From the NCBI RefSeq assembly GCF_028471945.1, contig NZ_CP110128.1:298501-362500 (forward strand): 64,000 bases of DNA, written 5' to 3'. The notes beneath the pieces are model-generated. The model did no database searches, had not been told where the DNA came from, and worked only from the letters and a program-made list of their open reading frames with translations. Each line of letters begins with the position of its first letter. Position 1 is the first letter of the stretch. Origin of the DNA: Pseudomonas sp. WJP1. Its GTDB lineage: Bacteria > Pseudomonadota > Gammaproteobacteria > Pseudomonadales > Pseudomonadaceae. This document shows positions 1 through 9,331 of this stretch, in pieces. Both the position numbers and the translations under genes were made by a program.

Positions 1-56
1 TCGGGCGGGATCTGCTCACATGGGTTTGGGCTTGGAAGGGAACGAAGCGTAGAAAG

Positions 57-86
57 CAAAAAACCCGCACTAGGCGGGTTTTTTGT
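57..86 (-). terminator. Rho-independent terminator after tRNA-Phe
   Basis: A GC-rich hairpin (AACCCGC / GCGGGTT around a short loop) is flanked by A runs on the left and T runs on the right, so it could work in both directions. It lies about 40 bp downstream of the tRNA-Phe gene on the minus strand, which it most likely ends. It may also end a gene entering from the left of the window. Confidence 0.8.
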
Positions 87-126
87 GTGCTTTCAGGTGT
101 GCTTGGCATCACCTGAAAACGAAAGG

Positions 127-202
127 TGGTGCCCAGAGACGGAATCGAACCGCCGACACGGGGATTTTCAATCCCCTGCTCTACCGACTGAGCTATCTGG
201 GC
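127..202 (-). tRNA. tRNA-Phe (GAA)
   Basis: Read on the minus strand, the 76-nt sequence folds into a full cloverleaf. The acceptor arms are GCCCAGA/TCTGGGC followed by discriminator A and an encoded CCA. The D arm is AGCTCAGTCGGTAGAGC. The anticodon stem GGGGA/TCCCC carries loop TTGAAAA with anticodon GAA, and the T loop is GTTCGATTC. This closely resembles the E. coli tRNA-Phe sequence. The terminator at 57-86 follows it. Confidence 0.97.
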
Positions 203-305
203 AACGGGGCGCATTAAACGGGTTTTTCAGGGGGTCGTCAAGCAAGTTATCAAAAAAAATTTAATTATTACCGTCGCTTACGATCCGACCCCCGATTTTA
301 CGGGC

Positions 306-578
306 TTACTCGGCAGGCGGCACGTAGCCTTCGGCCTTGGCGTAATCCTCGCCGGAGAAGTACTTGTCCATCTCGCCCTGAAGATATTTACGGTCTTCGG
401 CGTTCATCATGTTCAAGCGCTTTTCGTTGATCAGCAGGGTCTGGTGTTTTTGCCAGTCGGCCCAGGCCTTGGCCGAGACGTGGTCAAAAATGTCCTGGCC
501 TTTGGCACCCGGGAATGGAGCGCGCTCCAGGGCGGGCAATTCTTCTTTGTACTTGCGGCACATGATGGTGCGGGTCAT
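306..578 (-). CDS. yggX: Probable Fe(2+)-trafficking / oxidative damage protection protein YggX
   Basis: This is a 90-residue protein of normal family length that starts [15 protein letters not shown]. Cys7 lies in the conserved N-terminal motif, and the conserved WADWQKHQT and [12 protein letters not shown] segments follow. The family is small and cytosolic. It is linked to protection of Fe-S enzymes from oxidants and to labile iron handling. The gene is the third of a minus-strand run (asmA-mutY-yggX); its ATG overlaps the mutY stop as ATGA, so translation is probably coupled. Pairing with mutY, which encodes an Fe-S enzyme, is typical of gamma-proteobacteria. Confidence 0.96.
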   Translation of the reverse strand: MTRTIMCRKYKEELPALERAPFPGAKGQDIFDHVSAKAWADWQKHQTLLINEKRLNMMNAEDRKYLQGEMDKYFSGEDYAKAEGYVPPAE

Positions 579-1642
579 GACGACTCTCCTGCGTTCAATA
601 CGGCGGCCGCGCGTTCGAGCAAGGTCTTGACCGGGGCGGCAAGGCCCAGGCGCGGCGGGGTGGCGAGGTTATACCAGAGCCAGTCGGCCTCGGCCACGTG
701 ATGGCCGGCCTCCTGGACCTGAACCAGCCAGGGTTCGATGGATAACTGGAAATGGCTGAAGGTGTGCACCAGGCTCGGCAGTGCCTGCTGGTTGCCCAGC
801 GCCAGCGAGTGCTGCGAGGCGAGGTGTTGCAGGTCGTCGAGGTCATCGAGTTCCGGCAAGCTCCATAAACCACCCCACAGGCCCGTGGATGGGCGGCGGT
901 AAAGCAGGATCGCACCTTCGGCATTGGCGAGCATCGGCATCAGCGTGCGTTTCTGCGGGATGGCTTTGCGTGGCTTGGGAATCGGGTAGCGGGTTTCCAG
1001 GCCGAGCATGTGCGCTTCACAGCCCTTTTCCAGCGGGCAGAGCAGGCAGCTCGGCTTGCTGCGGGTGCAGAGCGTGGCGCCCAGGTCCATCATTGCCTGG
1101 GTGTAGGCGTTGACCCGATCGTGCGGGGTAAAGCGCTCAGCGTTCGCCCAAAGCTGTTTGGCGACCTTCGGCTCGCCTGGGTAGCCCTCTTGTGCGGTAA
1201 AGCGCGCCAGCACGCGTTTGACGTTGCCGTCGAGGATGGGCGCGCGCAGGCCCATGCTGATGCTGGCGATCGCACCGGCCGTGGACAGGCCGATGCCGGG
1301 CAGGTCGGTGAGTTTTTCCACGTCCCGGGGAAATTCACCACCGTACTGCTCGACGACGATCTTCGCGGTTTTCTGCAGATTGCGCGCGCGGGTGTAGTAC
1401 CCCAGGCCAGTCCAAAGGTGCAGCACTTCGTCCTCGGGCGCCGCCGCCAGGGCTTCGACTGTCGGCAGCGAAGCCATGAACCGGTCGAAGTAATTCAGCA
1501 CGGTGTTGACCTGGGTTTGCTGCAACATGATTTCCGAGACCCACACCCGATAAGGGGTGATGCCCTGTTGCCAGGGCAAATCGTGGCGGCCGTGGCGGTC
1601 GAACCACTCCAGCACCGCCGTTGAAAACTGCTCGGCTTTCAT
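575..1642 (-). CDS. mutY: A/G-specific adenine glycosylase MutY
   Basis: A 355-residue base-excision repair enzyme that removes adenine mispaired with 8-oxoguanine or guanine. The N-terminal HhH-GPD domain carries catalytic Glu37 (SEIMLQQT) and Asp138 (ILDGNVKRV), at the same numbers as in E. coli MutY. The [4Fe-4S] ligands are Cys192, Cys199, Cys202 and Cys208. A C-terminal MutT-like 8-oxoG recognition domain runs from about residue 230 to the end. The frame is open further upstream, but the ATG at 1642 was chosen because [15 protein letters not shown] matches the family N terminus and overlaps the asmA stop as ATGA. Confidence 0.97.
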   Translation of the reverse strand: MKAEQFSTAVLEWFDRHGRHDLPWQQGITPYRVWVSEIMLQQTQVNTVLNYFDRFMASLPTVEALAAAPEDEVLHLWTGLGYYTRARNLQKTAKIVVEQYGGEFPRDVEKLTDLPGIGLSTAGAIASISMGLRAPILDGNVKRVLARFTAQEGYPGEPKVAKQLWANAERFTPHDRVNAYTQAMMDLGATLCTRSKPSCLLCPLEKGCEAHMLGLETRYPIPKPRKAIPQKRTLMPMLANAEGAILLYRRPSTGLWGGLWSLPELDDLDDLQHLASQHSLALGNQQALPSLVHTFSHFQLSIEPWLVQVQEAGHHVAEADWLWYNLATPPRLGLAAPVKTLLERAAAVLNAGESS

Positions 1643-3864
1643 CGCTTGAACAGCCCCTTGAGTGCGTCCTTGAGTTCCGGGCTGACCTTGTCGCCCAGTT
1701 TCTCGTCGATTTTTTCGCTGATGCGCTCGCCCGCCAGTTTGCTCGCGACCTGGCCCATGCGTTCGTTGTCCAGGCGGCAGGCCTTGGCGCCCAGCTCCAG
1801 CGGACCGCGGCAGCGCAACGGCCACTGGATGCCGACAAATTTCTCGCCCACCTGGCAGGCCGGATCCGGCATGTCGCTCTTGTCGCCTTCGACAATGATG
1901 CCCACGCGGTAATCCATGCCCAGGACGCGCAGGTCCACGTCGCCGTCGCCGTTGACGGTCATGCCCGGGATGCGCACTTTCAGGTCCGGGTTGCTCGCGA
2001 CACCGTTACGCAAGGTCAGGTTGCCCTTGAGCTCCTGGAACGGTGTGTCCTTGCCCCGTGGCTCGCCGCTGAGCTCCTTGCGGTTGAGCGTGGCGATGCC
2101 TTTGCACAACTGCTGTTCGAGGTTGGCATTGAGCAGCACGCCATTGTTGATGGCGAAACTGGCGTTGCCGTTCAGGGTTTCGATCAGCGCCTTCTGGCTG
2201 TTGCCGCTACCGGTGAGGGTGCTGTTGAGTGTTACCAGGCCCTTGACCGGTGGTTCCTTGCCCTGGCTTTCGAGGATTTTTTCCGCTGGCACCCGGCTGA
2301 TCTGCGTCTGCATATTCAACACCGGCGCCTGTTGGCGCACATCGAGGGTGCCTTTGGCTTCGAAGTTGCCCTCGTACAGGTCACCGCTCAGGCTGGACAG
2401 CGTCAACAAGCCACCCTGGCCGTTGGCCTTGAGTACGGCGTTCTGGATCGGCAGTTTTTCCAGGGTCAACTGGCCGAAGGTCAGGTCGGCGTCTACATCC
2501 AGCTTGTTCAGGCGTTCCACCGGCAGCAGGCGTTCGTTGCTCCAGGCTTCCTTGGTTGGGGATTGCGGCAGCGGTGTGCTGCCGGCCCCGGCCATGGCAT
2601 CGGCTTCGGTGCTGGCGACTTCGGCTTGGCGCACTTGCTTGGCGCTGTTGGCCTCGGCCGACTTCGGTGCCAGGTAACGGTCGACGTTGAAGGTGTCAGC
2701 CTTGAGGGTGGCGCGCAGAGATTGCTTGGCGAAGTCCTCGACGGCGATACGACCGGTGAAGGTGCTGTCGTCGACTTTCAGGTTGATGTCATCGAGCGTG
2801 AGACTTGTGGGCGTGCCGGCCAGGCGCGTGGCCAGTTCGACCTTGCCCAGGCTGCCTTCGGCCATCGCCGGGAGTTTCTGGCCGATGCTGTCGACGAATT
2901 TCGCCAGGTCGAACTGGGCAATCGACAGGCCGCCGTTAACCTGCGGGGTCTTGTCGAGGTCATTGACCTTCAGCTCACCCAGCGCTCGCAGTTGGTTGGC
3001 GGAGACCTTGATCCCGGTCCATTCGGCGACGTTGGCAGCCTTGTCCAGCAGCAACTGCCCCTGGGCGGCAAAGGTCACGGTCTTACCTTGCAACGGATCG
3101 CCGGCGACTTCACCGGACAACTTCATGTCTTCGAGCTTGTAGCGCTGCAGCGCGCGCTCGAAACGCAATTCGCCGTTGAGCTCGGTGCGCACCCGCAGAA
3201 CCGGCTGGTTGGTGCCCAGGAATGCGGTGAGCTTGACCGGGATATTGGTGGAGTCGTGCACCGGGCCAGTACTGAGCTGGATGCTTTCGGCGCTGAATTG
3301 CTTGCCGGTTTTTTCGTCGCTGTATTCAACGCGGGCGTTGTTGACGGTCAGGCTGTCGATGTCCAGGCGAATGGGCTGGGCCGGTTTTTCCGCCTGGGCG
3401 GTGGTTGTCGGCTCGGGTTCACTGGTGGAGTCGGCCGGCGTGGCCGTGGTTGCAGGCTTGGGCACCTTGCCGATGTCTTCCCAGTTGCCGTGGCCGTCCT
3501 TGTCGCGGTTCAGGCGCAGGTTCAGGCCTTCGACGCGCACATCGCTCATCTGCACTTCACGGCGCAGCAATGGCAGCACGCGAACCGACAGGCCGAGCAT
3601 CTGCAGGTCGGCGAACGGTTCGGCGGGCTTGGCCAGGGTGGCGACTGCCGCATCGTGCAGTTCCAGGCCCAGCCAAGGGAACAGGCTCCAGCCGATATCG
3701 CCATTGAGCGTCAGCTCGATGTGGGCCTTGTCGCGGGCAATCTGGCGTATCTCGTCTTTGTAGTCGTTGGGATCGAAGAGGTGGGTCAGGGCAAAGCCCA
3801 GCGCCACTACGATCAGCAACAGCCCGAGAAGTACCAGACCCAGGATTTTGCCGAACGCTTTCAT
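1639..3864 (-). CDS. AsmA family protein
   Basis: A 741-residue protein with an N-terminal membrane anchor at about residues 7-27 (ILGLVLLGLLLIVVALGFAL) followed by a long periplasmic part. AsmA-type sequence (FDPNDYKDEIRQIARDK, SLFPWLGLELHDA) is visible near the N terminus, and an AsmA-like C-terminal region ends LKGLFKR. AsmA-family proteins are bridge-like proteins implicated in phospholipid transport between the two membranes and in outer-membrane homeostasis. A Thr/Pro/Ala-rich linker lies at about residues 138-165. The gene is the first of the asmA-mutY-yggX run, so the promoter should lie in 3865-4272. Confidence 0.9.
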   Translation of the reverse strand: MKAFGKILGLVLLGLLLIVVALGFALTHLFDPNDYKDEIRQIARDKAHIELTLNGDIGWSLFPWLGLELHDAAVATLAKPAEPFADLQMLGLSVRVLPLLRREVQMSDVRVEGLNLRLNRDKDGHGNWEDIGKVPKPATTATPADSTSEPEPTTTAQAEKPAQPIRLDIDSLTVNNARVEYSDEKTGKQFSAESIQLSTGPVHDSTNIPVKLTAFLGTNQPVLRVRTELNGELRFERALQRYKLEDMKLSGEVAGDPLQGKTVTFAAQGQLLLDKAANVAEWTGIKVSANQLRALGELKVNDLDKTPQVNGGLSIAQFDLAKFVDSIGQKLPAMAEGSLGKVELATRLAGTPTSLTLDDINLKVDDSTFTGRIAVEDFAKQSLRATLKADTFNVDRYLAPKSAEANSAKQVRQAEVASTEADAMAGAGSTPLPQSPTKEAWSNERLLPVERLNKLDVDADLTFGQLTLEKLPIQNAVLKANGQGGLLTLSSLSGDLYEGNFEAKGTLDVRQQAPVLNMQTQISRVPAEKILESQGKEPPVKGLVTLNSTLTGSGNSQKALIETLNGNASFAINNGVLLNANLEQQLCKGIATLNRKELSGEPRGKDTPFQELKGNLTLRNGVASNPDLKVRIPGMTVNGDGDVDLRVLGMDYRVGIIVEGDKSDMPDPACQVGEKFVGIQWPLRCRGPLELGAKACRLDNERMGQVASKLAGERISEKIDEKLGDKVSPELKDALKGLFKR

Positions 3865-4272
3865 GGGCGAGTCCTTGTAGTTAGTCGAATTCGAAATTTA
3901 GCCGGGGAGTATAGCGCTCCGCGGCGACCGACCGGGCAGATCACAAGGGCAGAGCAACGGGCATCCAGGCAAAAAGGGATTTTTCCTACGTGTAATCAGG
4001 ATCTGTACGGAAGAAGAGTTGTTAAGGAGTTCGACAATGATCGGAACGGAGGTTCCTTTGGGTGGTACGAAAACAGACAACTTCGAAAACGTGATGTCAG
4101 TTTGGTTTTTCGGCTGCTGGCAAATGCTACCCTGCACCCGTTCGTCCGTCCCTCTGTGACGTGATGTCGCAGGAAAAACGAGCTTTTCGCTAAAAAACAG
4201 TCATGTCTGCGTGCATTAAGGCTGAGGGTGAAGAGTGGCTGGCGAACACTACCGACAATTGGGGGGTAAACA
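3865..4272. other. Intergenic region between divergent asmA and MFS gene
   Basis: These 408 bp must hold the promoters for both divergent genes, but I find no convincing -35/-10 or -24/-12 pair. A 10-bp direct repeat, ACGTGATGTC, occurs at 4089-4098 and 4159-4168, exactly 70 bp apart, upstream of the transporter. No credible small gene is visible; the long open frame that crosses here on the plus strand is antisense to asmA. Confidence 0.5.
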
Positions 4273-5937
4273 ATGACCACGAGCATCACGGCGGACGGCC
4301 TTCAAGCCGGCCAGCCCGCGTTCCTTTCCAAGGAACGCATCATCGCCAGGCCCGGTTTCAACCGTTGGCTGGTGCCACCGGCCGCGCTGGCCATCCATCT
4401 GTGCATCGGCATGGCGTACGGCTTCTCGGTGTTCTGGTTGCCGCTGTCCAAAGCGCTGGGCATCACCGCGCCAGTGGCTTGCGCGCCGGACATGAGCTTC
4501 ATCGCCCAAGTTTTTTCTTCGCAATGCGACTGGCCGATTTCGATGCTCGGCTGGATCTACACCCTGTTCTTCATCTTCCTGGGTTGCTCTGCGGCCATCT
4601 GGGGTGGCTGGCTGGAGCACGCCGGGCCACGCAAGGCGGGTGTCGTCTCGGCGCTGTGCTGGTGCGGCGGCCTGCTGATTTCCGCGCTGGGGGTCTATAC
4701 CCACCAGATCTGGCTGATGTGGATCGGCTCCGGGGTCATTGGTGGCATCGGTTTGGGCCTGGGCTACATCTCGCCGGTGTCGACACTGATCAAGTGGTTC
4801 CCGGACAAGCGCGGCATGGCGACCGGCATGGCGATCATGGGTTTCGGCGGGGGCGCGATGGTCGGTGCGCCACTGGCGGCGGCGTTGATGAGCCATTTTG
4901 CCTCGCCAACCAGTGTCGGCGTGTGGCAGAGCTTCCTGGTCATGGCTGCGATCTACTTCGTGTTCATGATCGGCGGCGCGTTGTCCTATCGTGTGCCGCC
5001 TACCGGCTGGAAACCTGAAGGCTGGACGGCACCGGCGAAAAAAGCCTCGAACGCGATGATCACCCACCGTCACGTGCACGTGAATGTCGCTTGGAAAACG
5101 CCGCAATTCCGCCTGGTATGGCTGGTGTTGTGCCTGAACGTTTCGGCGGGTATCGGCATTCTCGGCATGGCATCGCCACTGTTGCAGGAGGTTTTTGCCG
5201 GCAAACTGCTGGGCAATGACCTGACATTTGGTCAGCTGGACGCCGGGCAACTGGCTTCGATTGCCGCCATCGCTGCAGGGTTCACCGGTTTGCTGAGCCT
5301 GTTCAACATCGGCGGGCGTTTCTTCTGGGCTTCGTTCTCGGATTACCTGGGCCGCAAAAACACCTACTTCGTGTTCTTCGCCCTGGGCTTTGCCCTGTAC
5401 GGACTGATCCCGAACCTTGGGCACCTGGGCAGTGTCGCGCTGTTCGTGGCGGCGTTCTGCATCATCCTGTCGATGTACGGCGGTGGTTTTGCCACAGTCC
5501 CCGCTTACCTGGCGGACCTGTTCGGCACGCAAATGGTTGGCGCGATCCACGGTCGCCTGCTGACGGCGTGGGCGGCGGCGGGCGTGTTGGGCCCGGTGCT
5601 GGTGAACTATCTGCGTGAATATCAGCTGAGCATCGGCGTTGAACGTGCGGCGGCTTACGACATCACGCTGTACATCCTGGCGGGCCTGCTGGTGCTGGGC
5701 TTCATCTGCAACCTGCTGGTGCGCCCGGTGGCCGACAAGTACTTCATGACCGACGCCGAGCTGGCTGCCGAGCAGGCGCTGGGCCACGACAAAGGGGCTG
5801 ACAGCAGCACCGTGCTGGAGTGGAAAGCCGATGCCGGCACCAAGCCGCTGGCGGTGGCTGCATGGCTAGTGGTGGGTATTCCGTTGGCGTGGGGGGTCTG
5901 GGTGACCTTGCAGAAGACTGCAGTACTCTTTCACTAA
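4273..5937 (+). CDS. OFA-family MFS transporter (oxalate/formate antiporter-like)
   Basis: A 554-residue inner-membrane protein with about 12 membrane segments. The MFS signature between TM2 and TM3 is present as GGWLEHAGPRKAG. FPDKRGMATGMAIMGFGGGAMVGAP is characteristic of the OFA family (OxlT, E. coli YhjX). An inserted loop after TM1 contains two Cys (PVACAPDMSF, SSQCDWPIS). The protein is longer than OxlT because of this loop and a C-terminal extension ending in a last membrane segment. GGGGGTAAACAATG supplies a ribosome site. Substrate cannot be read from sequence; small monocarboxylates or dicarboxylates are likely. It stands alone, followed by a REP pair. Confidence 0.85.
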   Translation: MTTSITADGLQAGQPAFLSKERIIARPGFNRWLVPPAALAIHLCIGMAYGFSVFWLPLSKALGITAPVACAPDMSFIAQVFSSQCDWPISMLGWIYTLFFIFLGCSAAIWGGWLEHAGPRKAGVVSALCWCGGLLISALGVYTHQIWLMWIGSGVIGGIGLGLGYISPVSTLIKWFPDKRGMATGMAIMGFGGGAMVGAPLAAALMSHFASPTSVGVWQSFLVMAAIYFVFMIGGALSYRVPPTGWKPEGWTAPAKKASNAMITHRHVHVNVAWKTPQFRLVWLVLCLNVSAGIGILGMASPLLQEVFAGKLLGNDLTFGQLDAGQLASIAAIAAGFTGLLSLFNIGGRFFWASFSDYLGRKNTYFVFFALGFALYGLIPNLGHLGSVALFVAAFCIILSMYGGGFATVPAYLADLFGTQMVGAIHGRLLTAWAAAGVLGPVLVNYLREYQLSIGVERAAAYDITLYILAGLLVLGFICNLLVRPVADKYFMTDAELAAEQALGHDKGADSSTVLEWKADAGTKPLAVAAWLVVGIPLAWGVWVTLQKTAVLFH

Positions 5938-5952
5938 GTAAACGCTTTACCC

Positions 5953-6043
5953 CTGTAGGAGTGAGCCGGCTCGCGAAAGCGGTCTGACAGTCGACAGAAA
6001 TGTTGAATGTGAGGGCCCATCGCGAGCAGGCTCACTCCTACAG
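5953..6043. repeat. REP pair (REPIN-like inverted repeat)
   Basis: Two inverted copies of the Pseudomonas repeat face each other: ctgtaggagtgagc...ggctcgcgaaagcg and cgcgagcaggctcactcctacag, with an unrelated spacer of about 40 bp. It lies between the MFS gene and hisB. Confidence 0.9.
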
Positions 6044-6134
6044 TTGTTTTGTGGTGTGTGTGCAAATGGCTTGTATGGACATGTCTATCCCCGACGACTG
6101 GGGATTCTATCCGTCAGCGATATCACCTCCCGTG

Positions 6135-6163
6135 TTTCTGTTTCGCGCCCGCGCCCCTATAAT
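6135..6163 (+). promoter_or_regulatory. Candidate sigma-70 promoter of the his operon
   Basis: A perfect -10 hexamer TATAAT lies at 6158-6163, about 40 bp before the hisB start. The hexamer 17 bp upstream (TTTCTG) matches the -35 consensus poorly, so the strength is uncertain. Transcription would start near 6170. Confidence 0.5.
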
Positions 6164-6201
6164 GGTTGCCTTTTTCGCCCAATGATTTTGCGGAGCTGGT
6201 G

Positions 6202-6798
6202 ATGGCCGAACGTATGGCGTCAGTCGAGCGCGACACTCTGGAAACCCAGATCAAAGCCTCGATTAACCTGGATGGCACCGGAAAGGCCCGATTTGATATC
6301 GGTGTACCTTTTCTTGAGCACATGCTGGACCAGATCGCCCGTCACGGGCTGATCGACCTGGATATCGTCGGCAAGGGCGACCTGCACATCGACGACCACC
6401 ACATGGTGGAAGACGTGGGCATCACCCTCGGTCAGGCATTTGCCAAGGCCATCGGCGACAAGAAAGGCATCCGTCGCTACGGCCATGCCTATGTCCCGTT
6501 GGACGAAGCGCTGTCCCGGGTGGTCATCGACTTCTCCGGCCGGCCAGGCCTGCAGATGCACGTGCCCTACACCCGCGCCAACGTGGGCCGCGGCTTTGAC
6601 GTCGACCTTTTCCAGGAATTCTTCCAGGGCTTCGTCAACCACGCACTCGTCAGCCTGCACATCGACAACCTGCGCGGCACCAATACCCACCACCAGATCG
6701 AAACCGTGTTCAAGGCTTTCGGCCGCGCGCTGCGCATGGCTGTGGAGCTCGATGACCGCATGGCCGGGCAAATGCCATCGACCAAGGGCGTCCTGTAA
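6202..6798 (+). CDS. hisB: Imidazoleglycerol-phosphate dehydratase HisB
   Basis: A 198-residue monofunctional IGPD that makes imidazole acetol phosphate in histidine biosynthesis. Metal-binding motifs are at residues 64-71 (DDHHMVED) and 163-167 (HHQIE). The usual first motif is DDHHTVED; here residue 68 is Met instead of Thr, while the His and Glu ligands are intact. The ATG at 6202 was chosen over one at 6166 because it has an SD-like GGAG at 6192-6195 and [18 protein letters not shown] matches family N termini. It is first in the operon, and its TAA shares one base with the hisH ATG. Confidence 0.96.
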   Translation: MAERMASVERDTLETQIKASINLDGTGKARFDIGVPFLEHMLDQIARHGLIDLDIVGKGDLHIDDHHMVEDVGITLGQAFAKAIGDKKGIRRYGHAYVPLDEALSRVVIDFSGRPGLQMHVPYTRANVGRGFDVDLFQEFFQGFVNHALVSLHIDNLRGTNTHHQIETVFKAFGRALRMAVELDDRMAGQMPSTKGVL

Positions 6799-7436
6799 TG
6801 CAGACAGTCGCGGTTATCGATTACGGCATGGGCAACCTGCACTCGGTGGCCAAGGCCCTCGAGCACGTCGGTGCCGGCAAGGTCCTGATCACCAGCGATG
6901 CGAACGTGATTCGCGAAGCCGACCGGGTGGTGTTTCCCGGTGTTGGCGCGATCCGCGATTGCATGGCGGAAATCCGTCGCCTGGGGTTCGATTCGCTGGT
7001 GCGTGAAGTCAGCCAGGATCGTCCGTTCCTCGGCATCTGCGTGGGCATGCAAGCCTTGCTCGAGCACAGCGAAGAGAACGACGGCGTCGACTGCATCGGC
7101 CTGTTCCCGGGTCAGGTGAAGTTCTTCGGCAAGGATCTTGTCGAGGATGGCGAGCACCTGAAAGTCCCGCACATGGGCTGGAACGAAGTGCAGCAGAAGG
7201 TGAGTCACCCGCTGTGGCACGATATCCCGGACATGGCGCGGTTCTACTTCGTGCACAGCTACTACATCGCCGCCGGCAATGCGCGGCAGGTGGTCGGTGG
7301 CGGTCACTACGGGGTCGATTTTGCCGCGGCGCTGGCCGAAGGCTCGCGTTTCGCGGTGCAGTTCCATCCGGAGAAAAGCCATACCCATGGCCTGCAGTTG
7401 CTGCAGAATTTCGCCGCGTGGGACGGTCGCTGGTAA
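6798..7436 (+). CDS. hisH: Imidazole glycerol phosphate synthase, glutamine amidotransferase subunit HisH
   Basis: A 212-residue class I glutamine amidotransferase that supplies ammonia to HisF. The catalytic triad is visible: Cys81 in FLGICVGMQ, and His190 and Glu192 in QFHPEKSH. The start overlaps the hisB stop by one base, and its own stop overlaps the next gene by one base (TAATG), so the operon is tightly coupled. Confidence 0.97.
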   Translation: MQTVAVIDYGMGNLHSVAKALEHVGAGKVLITSDANVIREADRVVFPGVGAIRDCMAEIRRLGFDSLVREVSQDRPFLGICVGMQALLEHSEENDGVDCIGLFPGQVKFFGKDLVEDGEHLKVPHMGWNEVQQKVSHPLWHDIPDMARFYFVHSYYIAAGNARQVVGGGHYGVDFAAALAEGSRFAVQFHPEKSHTHGLQLLQNFAAWDGRW

Positions 7437-7693
7437 TGGCCGTCAAGAAGAAGCCGCCGATCCTGACCCTCACGCCTGAACAGGAGAGTGAGGCCAATCG
7501 CAAGATCAAGCGCTTCATGGAGGATCGCTTCGAACTGGACCTGGGTTCGTTCGAAGCGGCCGAAATCCTTGAGCTGTTTACCCGCGAAATTGCTCCGCAC
7601 TATTACAACAGGGCGATTTTCGATGTGCAGACGCACCTCAAGGAGAGGTTCGAAAGCATCGAAAGCGACCTGTGGGCGCTCGAGAAAAACTGA
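7436..7693 (+). CDS. DUF2164 family protein in the his operon
   Basis: An 85-residue basic-then-acidic cytosolic protein ([19 protein letters not shown]...), all of which resembles DUF2164. Function is unknown. It starts inside the hisH stop codon (TAATG) and sits 42 bp before hisA, so it is co-transcribed with his genes. No catalytic motif or membrane segment is visible. It may only share the promoter, because nothing in the sequence ties it to histidine synthesis. Confidence 0.85.
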   Translation: MAVKKKPPILTLTPEQESEANRKIKRFMEDRFELDLGSFEAAEILELFTREIAPHYYNRAIFDVQTHLKERFESIESDLWALEKN

Positions 7694-7735
7694 TTTCCGA
7701 GCCAAGCTGAACATTCGAATTTGAAGGTTTGCCAG

Positions 7736-8473
7736 ATGCTGATTATTCCCGCTATCGATCTTAAAGACGGTGCCTGTGTTCGTCTGCGCCAGGGCCGCAT
7801 GGAAGATTCCACAGTGTTCTCCGATGACCCGGTGAGCATGGCAGCCAAGTGGGTGGAGGGCGGTTGCCGTCGTCTGCATCTGGTCGACCTGAACGGCGCG
7901 TTCGAAGGCCAGCCGGTCAACGGCGAAGTGGTCACTGCGATTGCCAAGCGCTACCCGAACCTGCCGATCCAGATCGGCGGCGGCATTCGTTCGCTGGAAA
8001 CCATCGAGCACTACGTCAAAGCGGGCGTGAGCTACGTGATCATCGGCACCAAGGCCGTGAAAGATCCGGCCTTCGTCGCCGAAGCCTGCCGCGCGTTCCC
8101 GGGCAAGGTGATTGTCGGACTGGACGCCAAGGACGGTTTCGTCGCTACCGACGGCTGGGCTGAAATCAGCACCATCCAGGTGATCGACCTGGCCAAGCAG
8201 TTTGAGGCCGACGGCGTGTCCGCCATCGTTTATACCGACATTGCCAAAGACGGCATGATGCAGGGTTGCAACGTACCGTTCACCGCTGCGCTGGCTGCTG
8301 CCACGAAGATCCCGGTGATCGCTTCCGGTGGCATCCACAACCTGGGTGACATCAAGACGCTGCTCGACGCCAAGGCGCCAGGCATCATCGGTGCGATCAC
8401 CGGTCGCGCGATCTACGAAGGCACCCTCGACGTCGCTGAAGCGCAAGCTTTCTGCGATTCGTACAAAGGCTGA
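7736..8473 (+). CDS. hisA: ProFAR isomerase HisA
   Basis: 1-(5-phosphoribosyl)-5-[(5-phosphoribosylamino)methylideneamino]imidazole-4-carboxamide isomerase, 245 residues, a (beta/alpha)8 barrel. Catalytic Asp8 lies in [10 protein letters not shown] and the second acid in VGLDAKDGF. Half-barrel phosphate sites IGGGIRS and ASGGIHN are present. The ATG at 7736 matches the family N terminus [12 protein letters not shown]; a TTG at 7721 in frame is less likely. Confidence 0.97.
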   Translation: MLIIPAIDLKDGACVRLRQGRMEDSTVFSDDPVSMAAKWVEGGCRRLHLVDLNGAFEGQPVNGEVVTAIAKRYPNLPIQIGGGIRSLETIEHYVKAGVSYVIIGTKAVKDPAFVAEACRAFPGKVIVGLDAKDGFVATDGWAEISTIQVIDLAKQFEADGVSAIVYTDIAKDGMMQGCNVPFTAALAAATKIPVIASGGIHNLGDIKTLLDAKAPGIIGAITGRAIYEGTLDVAEAQAFCDSYKG

Positions 8474-8482
8474 GGACTGACC

Positions 8483-9253
8483 ATGGCGCTGGCCAAACGC
8501 ATCATCCCTTGCCTGGACGTGGACAACGGCCGGGTCGTCAAAGGTGTGAAGTTCGAGAACATCCGCGATGCAGGCGACCCGGTGGAGATCGCCCGTCGCT
8601 ATGACGAGCAGGGTGCCGACGAGATTACTTTCCTCGACATCACCGCCAGCGTCGACGGTCGCGATACCACGCTGCATACCGTCGAGCGCATGGCCAGCCA
8701 GGTGTTCATCCCGCTCACCGTAGGTGGTGGCGTGCGCACCGTGCAGGACATCCGCAACCTGCTCAATGCCGGTGCGGACAAGGTCTCGATCAACACAGCG
8801 GCGGTGTTCAACCCGGAATTCGTCGGCGAAGCGGCGCAGCACTTCGGTTCGCAATGCATCGTGGTTGCCATCGATGCGAAGAAGGTCTCGGGACCTGGCG
8901 AAATCCCGCGCTGGGAAATCTTCACCCACGGCGGTCGCAAGCCTACCGGCCTCGACGCGGTCGAATGGGCGAAGAAGATGGAGGGCTTGGGTGCCGGTGA
9001 AATCCTCCTGACCAGCATGGATCAGGACGGCATGAAAAACGGCTTCGACCTCGGTGTAACCCGTGCCATCAGCGATGCGCTGGGTATTCCGGTGATCGCT
9101 TCCGGCGGTGTCGGCAACCTGCAGCACTTGGCCGATGGCATTCTCGAAGGTCACGCCAGCGCGGTGTTGGCGGCGAGTATTTTCCACTTTGGCGAATACA
9201 CCGTGCAGGAAGCCAAAGCCTACATGGCCCATCGCGGAATTGTGATGCGCTGA
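8483..9253 (+). CDS. hisF: Imidazole glycerol phosphate synthase, cyclase subunit HisF
   Basis: A 256-residue (beta/alpha)8 barrel that partners HisH and converts PRFAR to IGP and AICAR. Catalytic Asp12 lies in [15 protein letters not shown] and the second Asp in VVAIDAKKV. The phosphate-binding loops TVGGGVRT and ASGGVGN are present. It is 9 bp after hisA with AGGACTGACC before the ATG. It is the last his gene of this operon; hisG, D and C are not in the window. Confidence 0.97.
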   Translation: MALAKRIIPCLDVDNGRVVKGVKFENIRDAGDPVEIARRYDEQGADEITFLDITASVDGRDTTLHTVERMASQVFIPLTVGGGVRTVQDIRNLLNAGADKVSINTAAVFNPEFVGEAAQHFGSQCIVVAIDAKKVSGPGEIPRWEIFTHGGRKPTGLDAVEWAKKMEGLGAGEILLTSMDQDGMKNGFDLGVTRAISDALGIPVIASGGVGNLQHLADGILEGHASAVLAASIFHFGEYTVQEAKAYMAHRGIVMR

Positions 9254-9331
9254 ACAAACCAGTGCAGGCCAGTGGACATCATGGCGGGCTCAGGGCACTC
9301 TTGAGTACGCCATGGATTTCGGTAGCCAGAC

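Noticed and set aside
1621..4164. 847-codon plus-strand open frame
   Set aside because: It is antisense to mutY and the AsmA gene; the minus-strand frames match known families. High GC leaves long antisense frames open.
7307..9232. 641-codon minus-strand open frame across hisH-hisF
   Set aside because: Antisense to four conserved his-operon genes; its translation is His/Asp/Val-rich as expected for a shadow frame.
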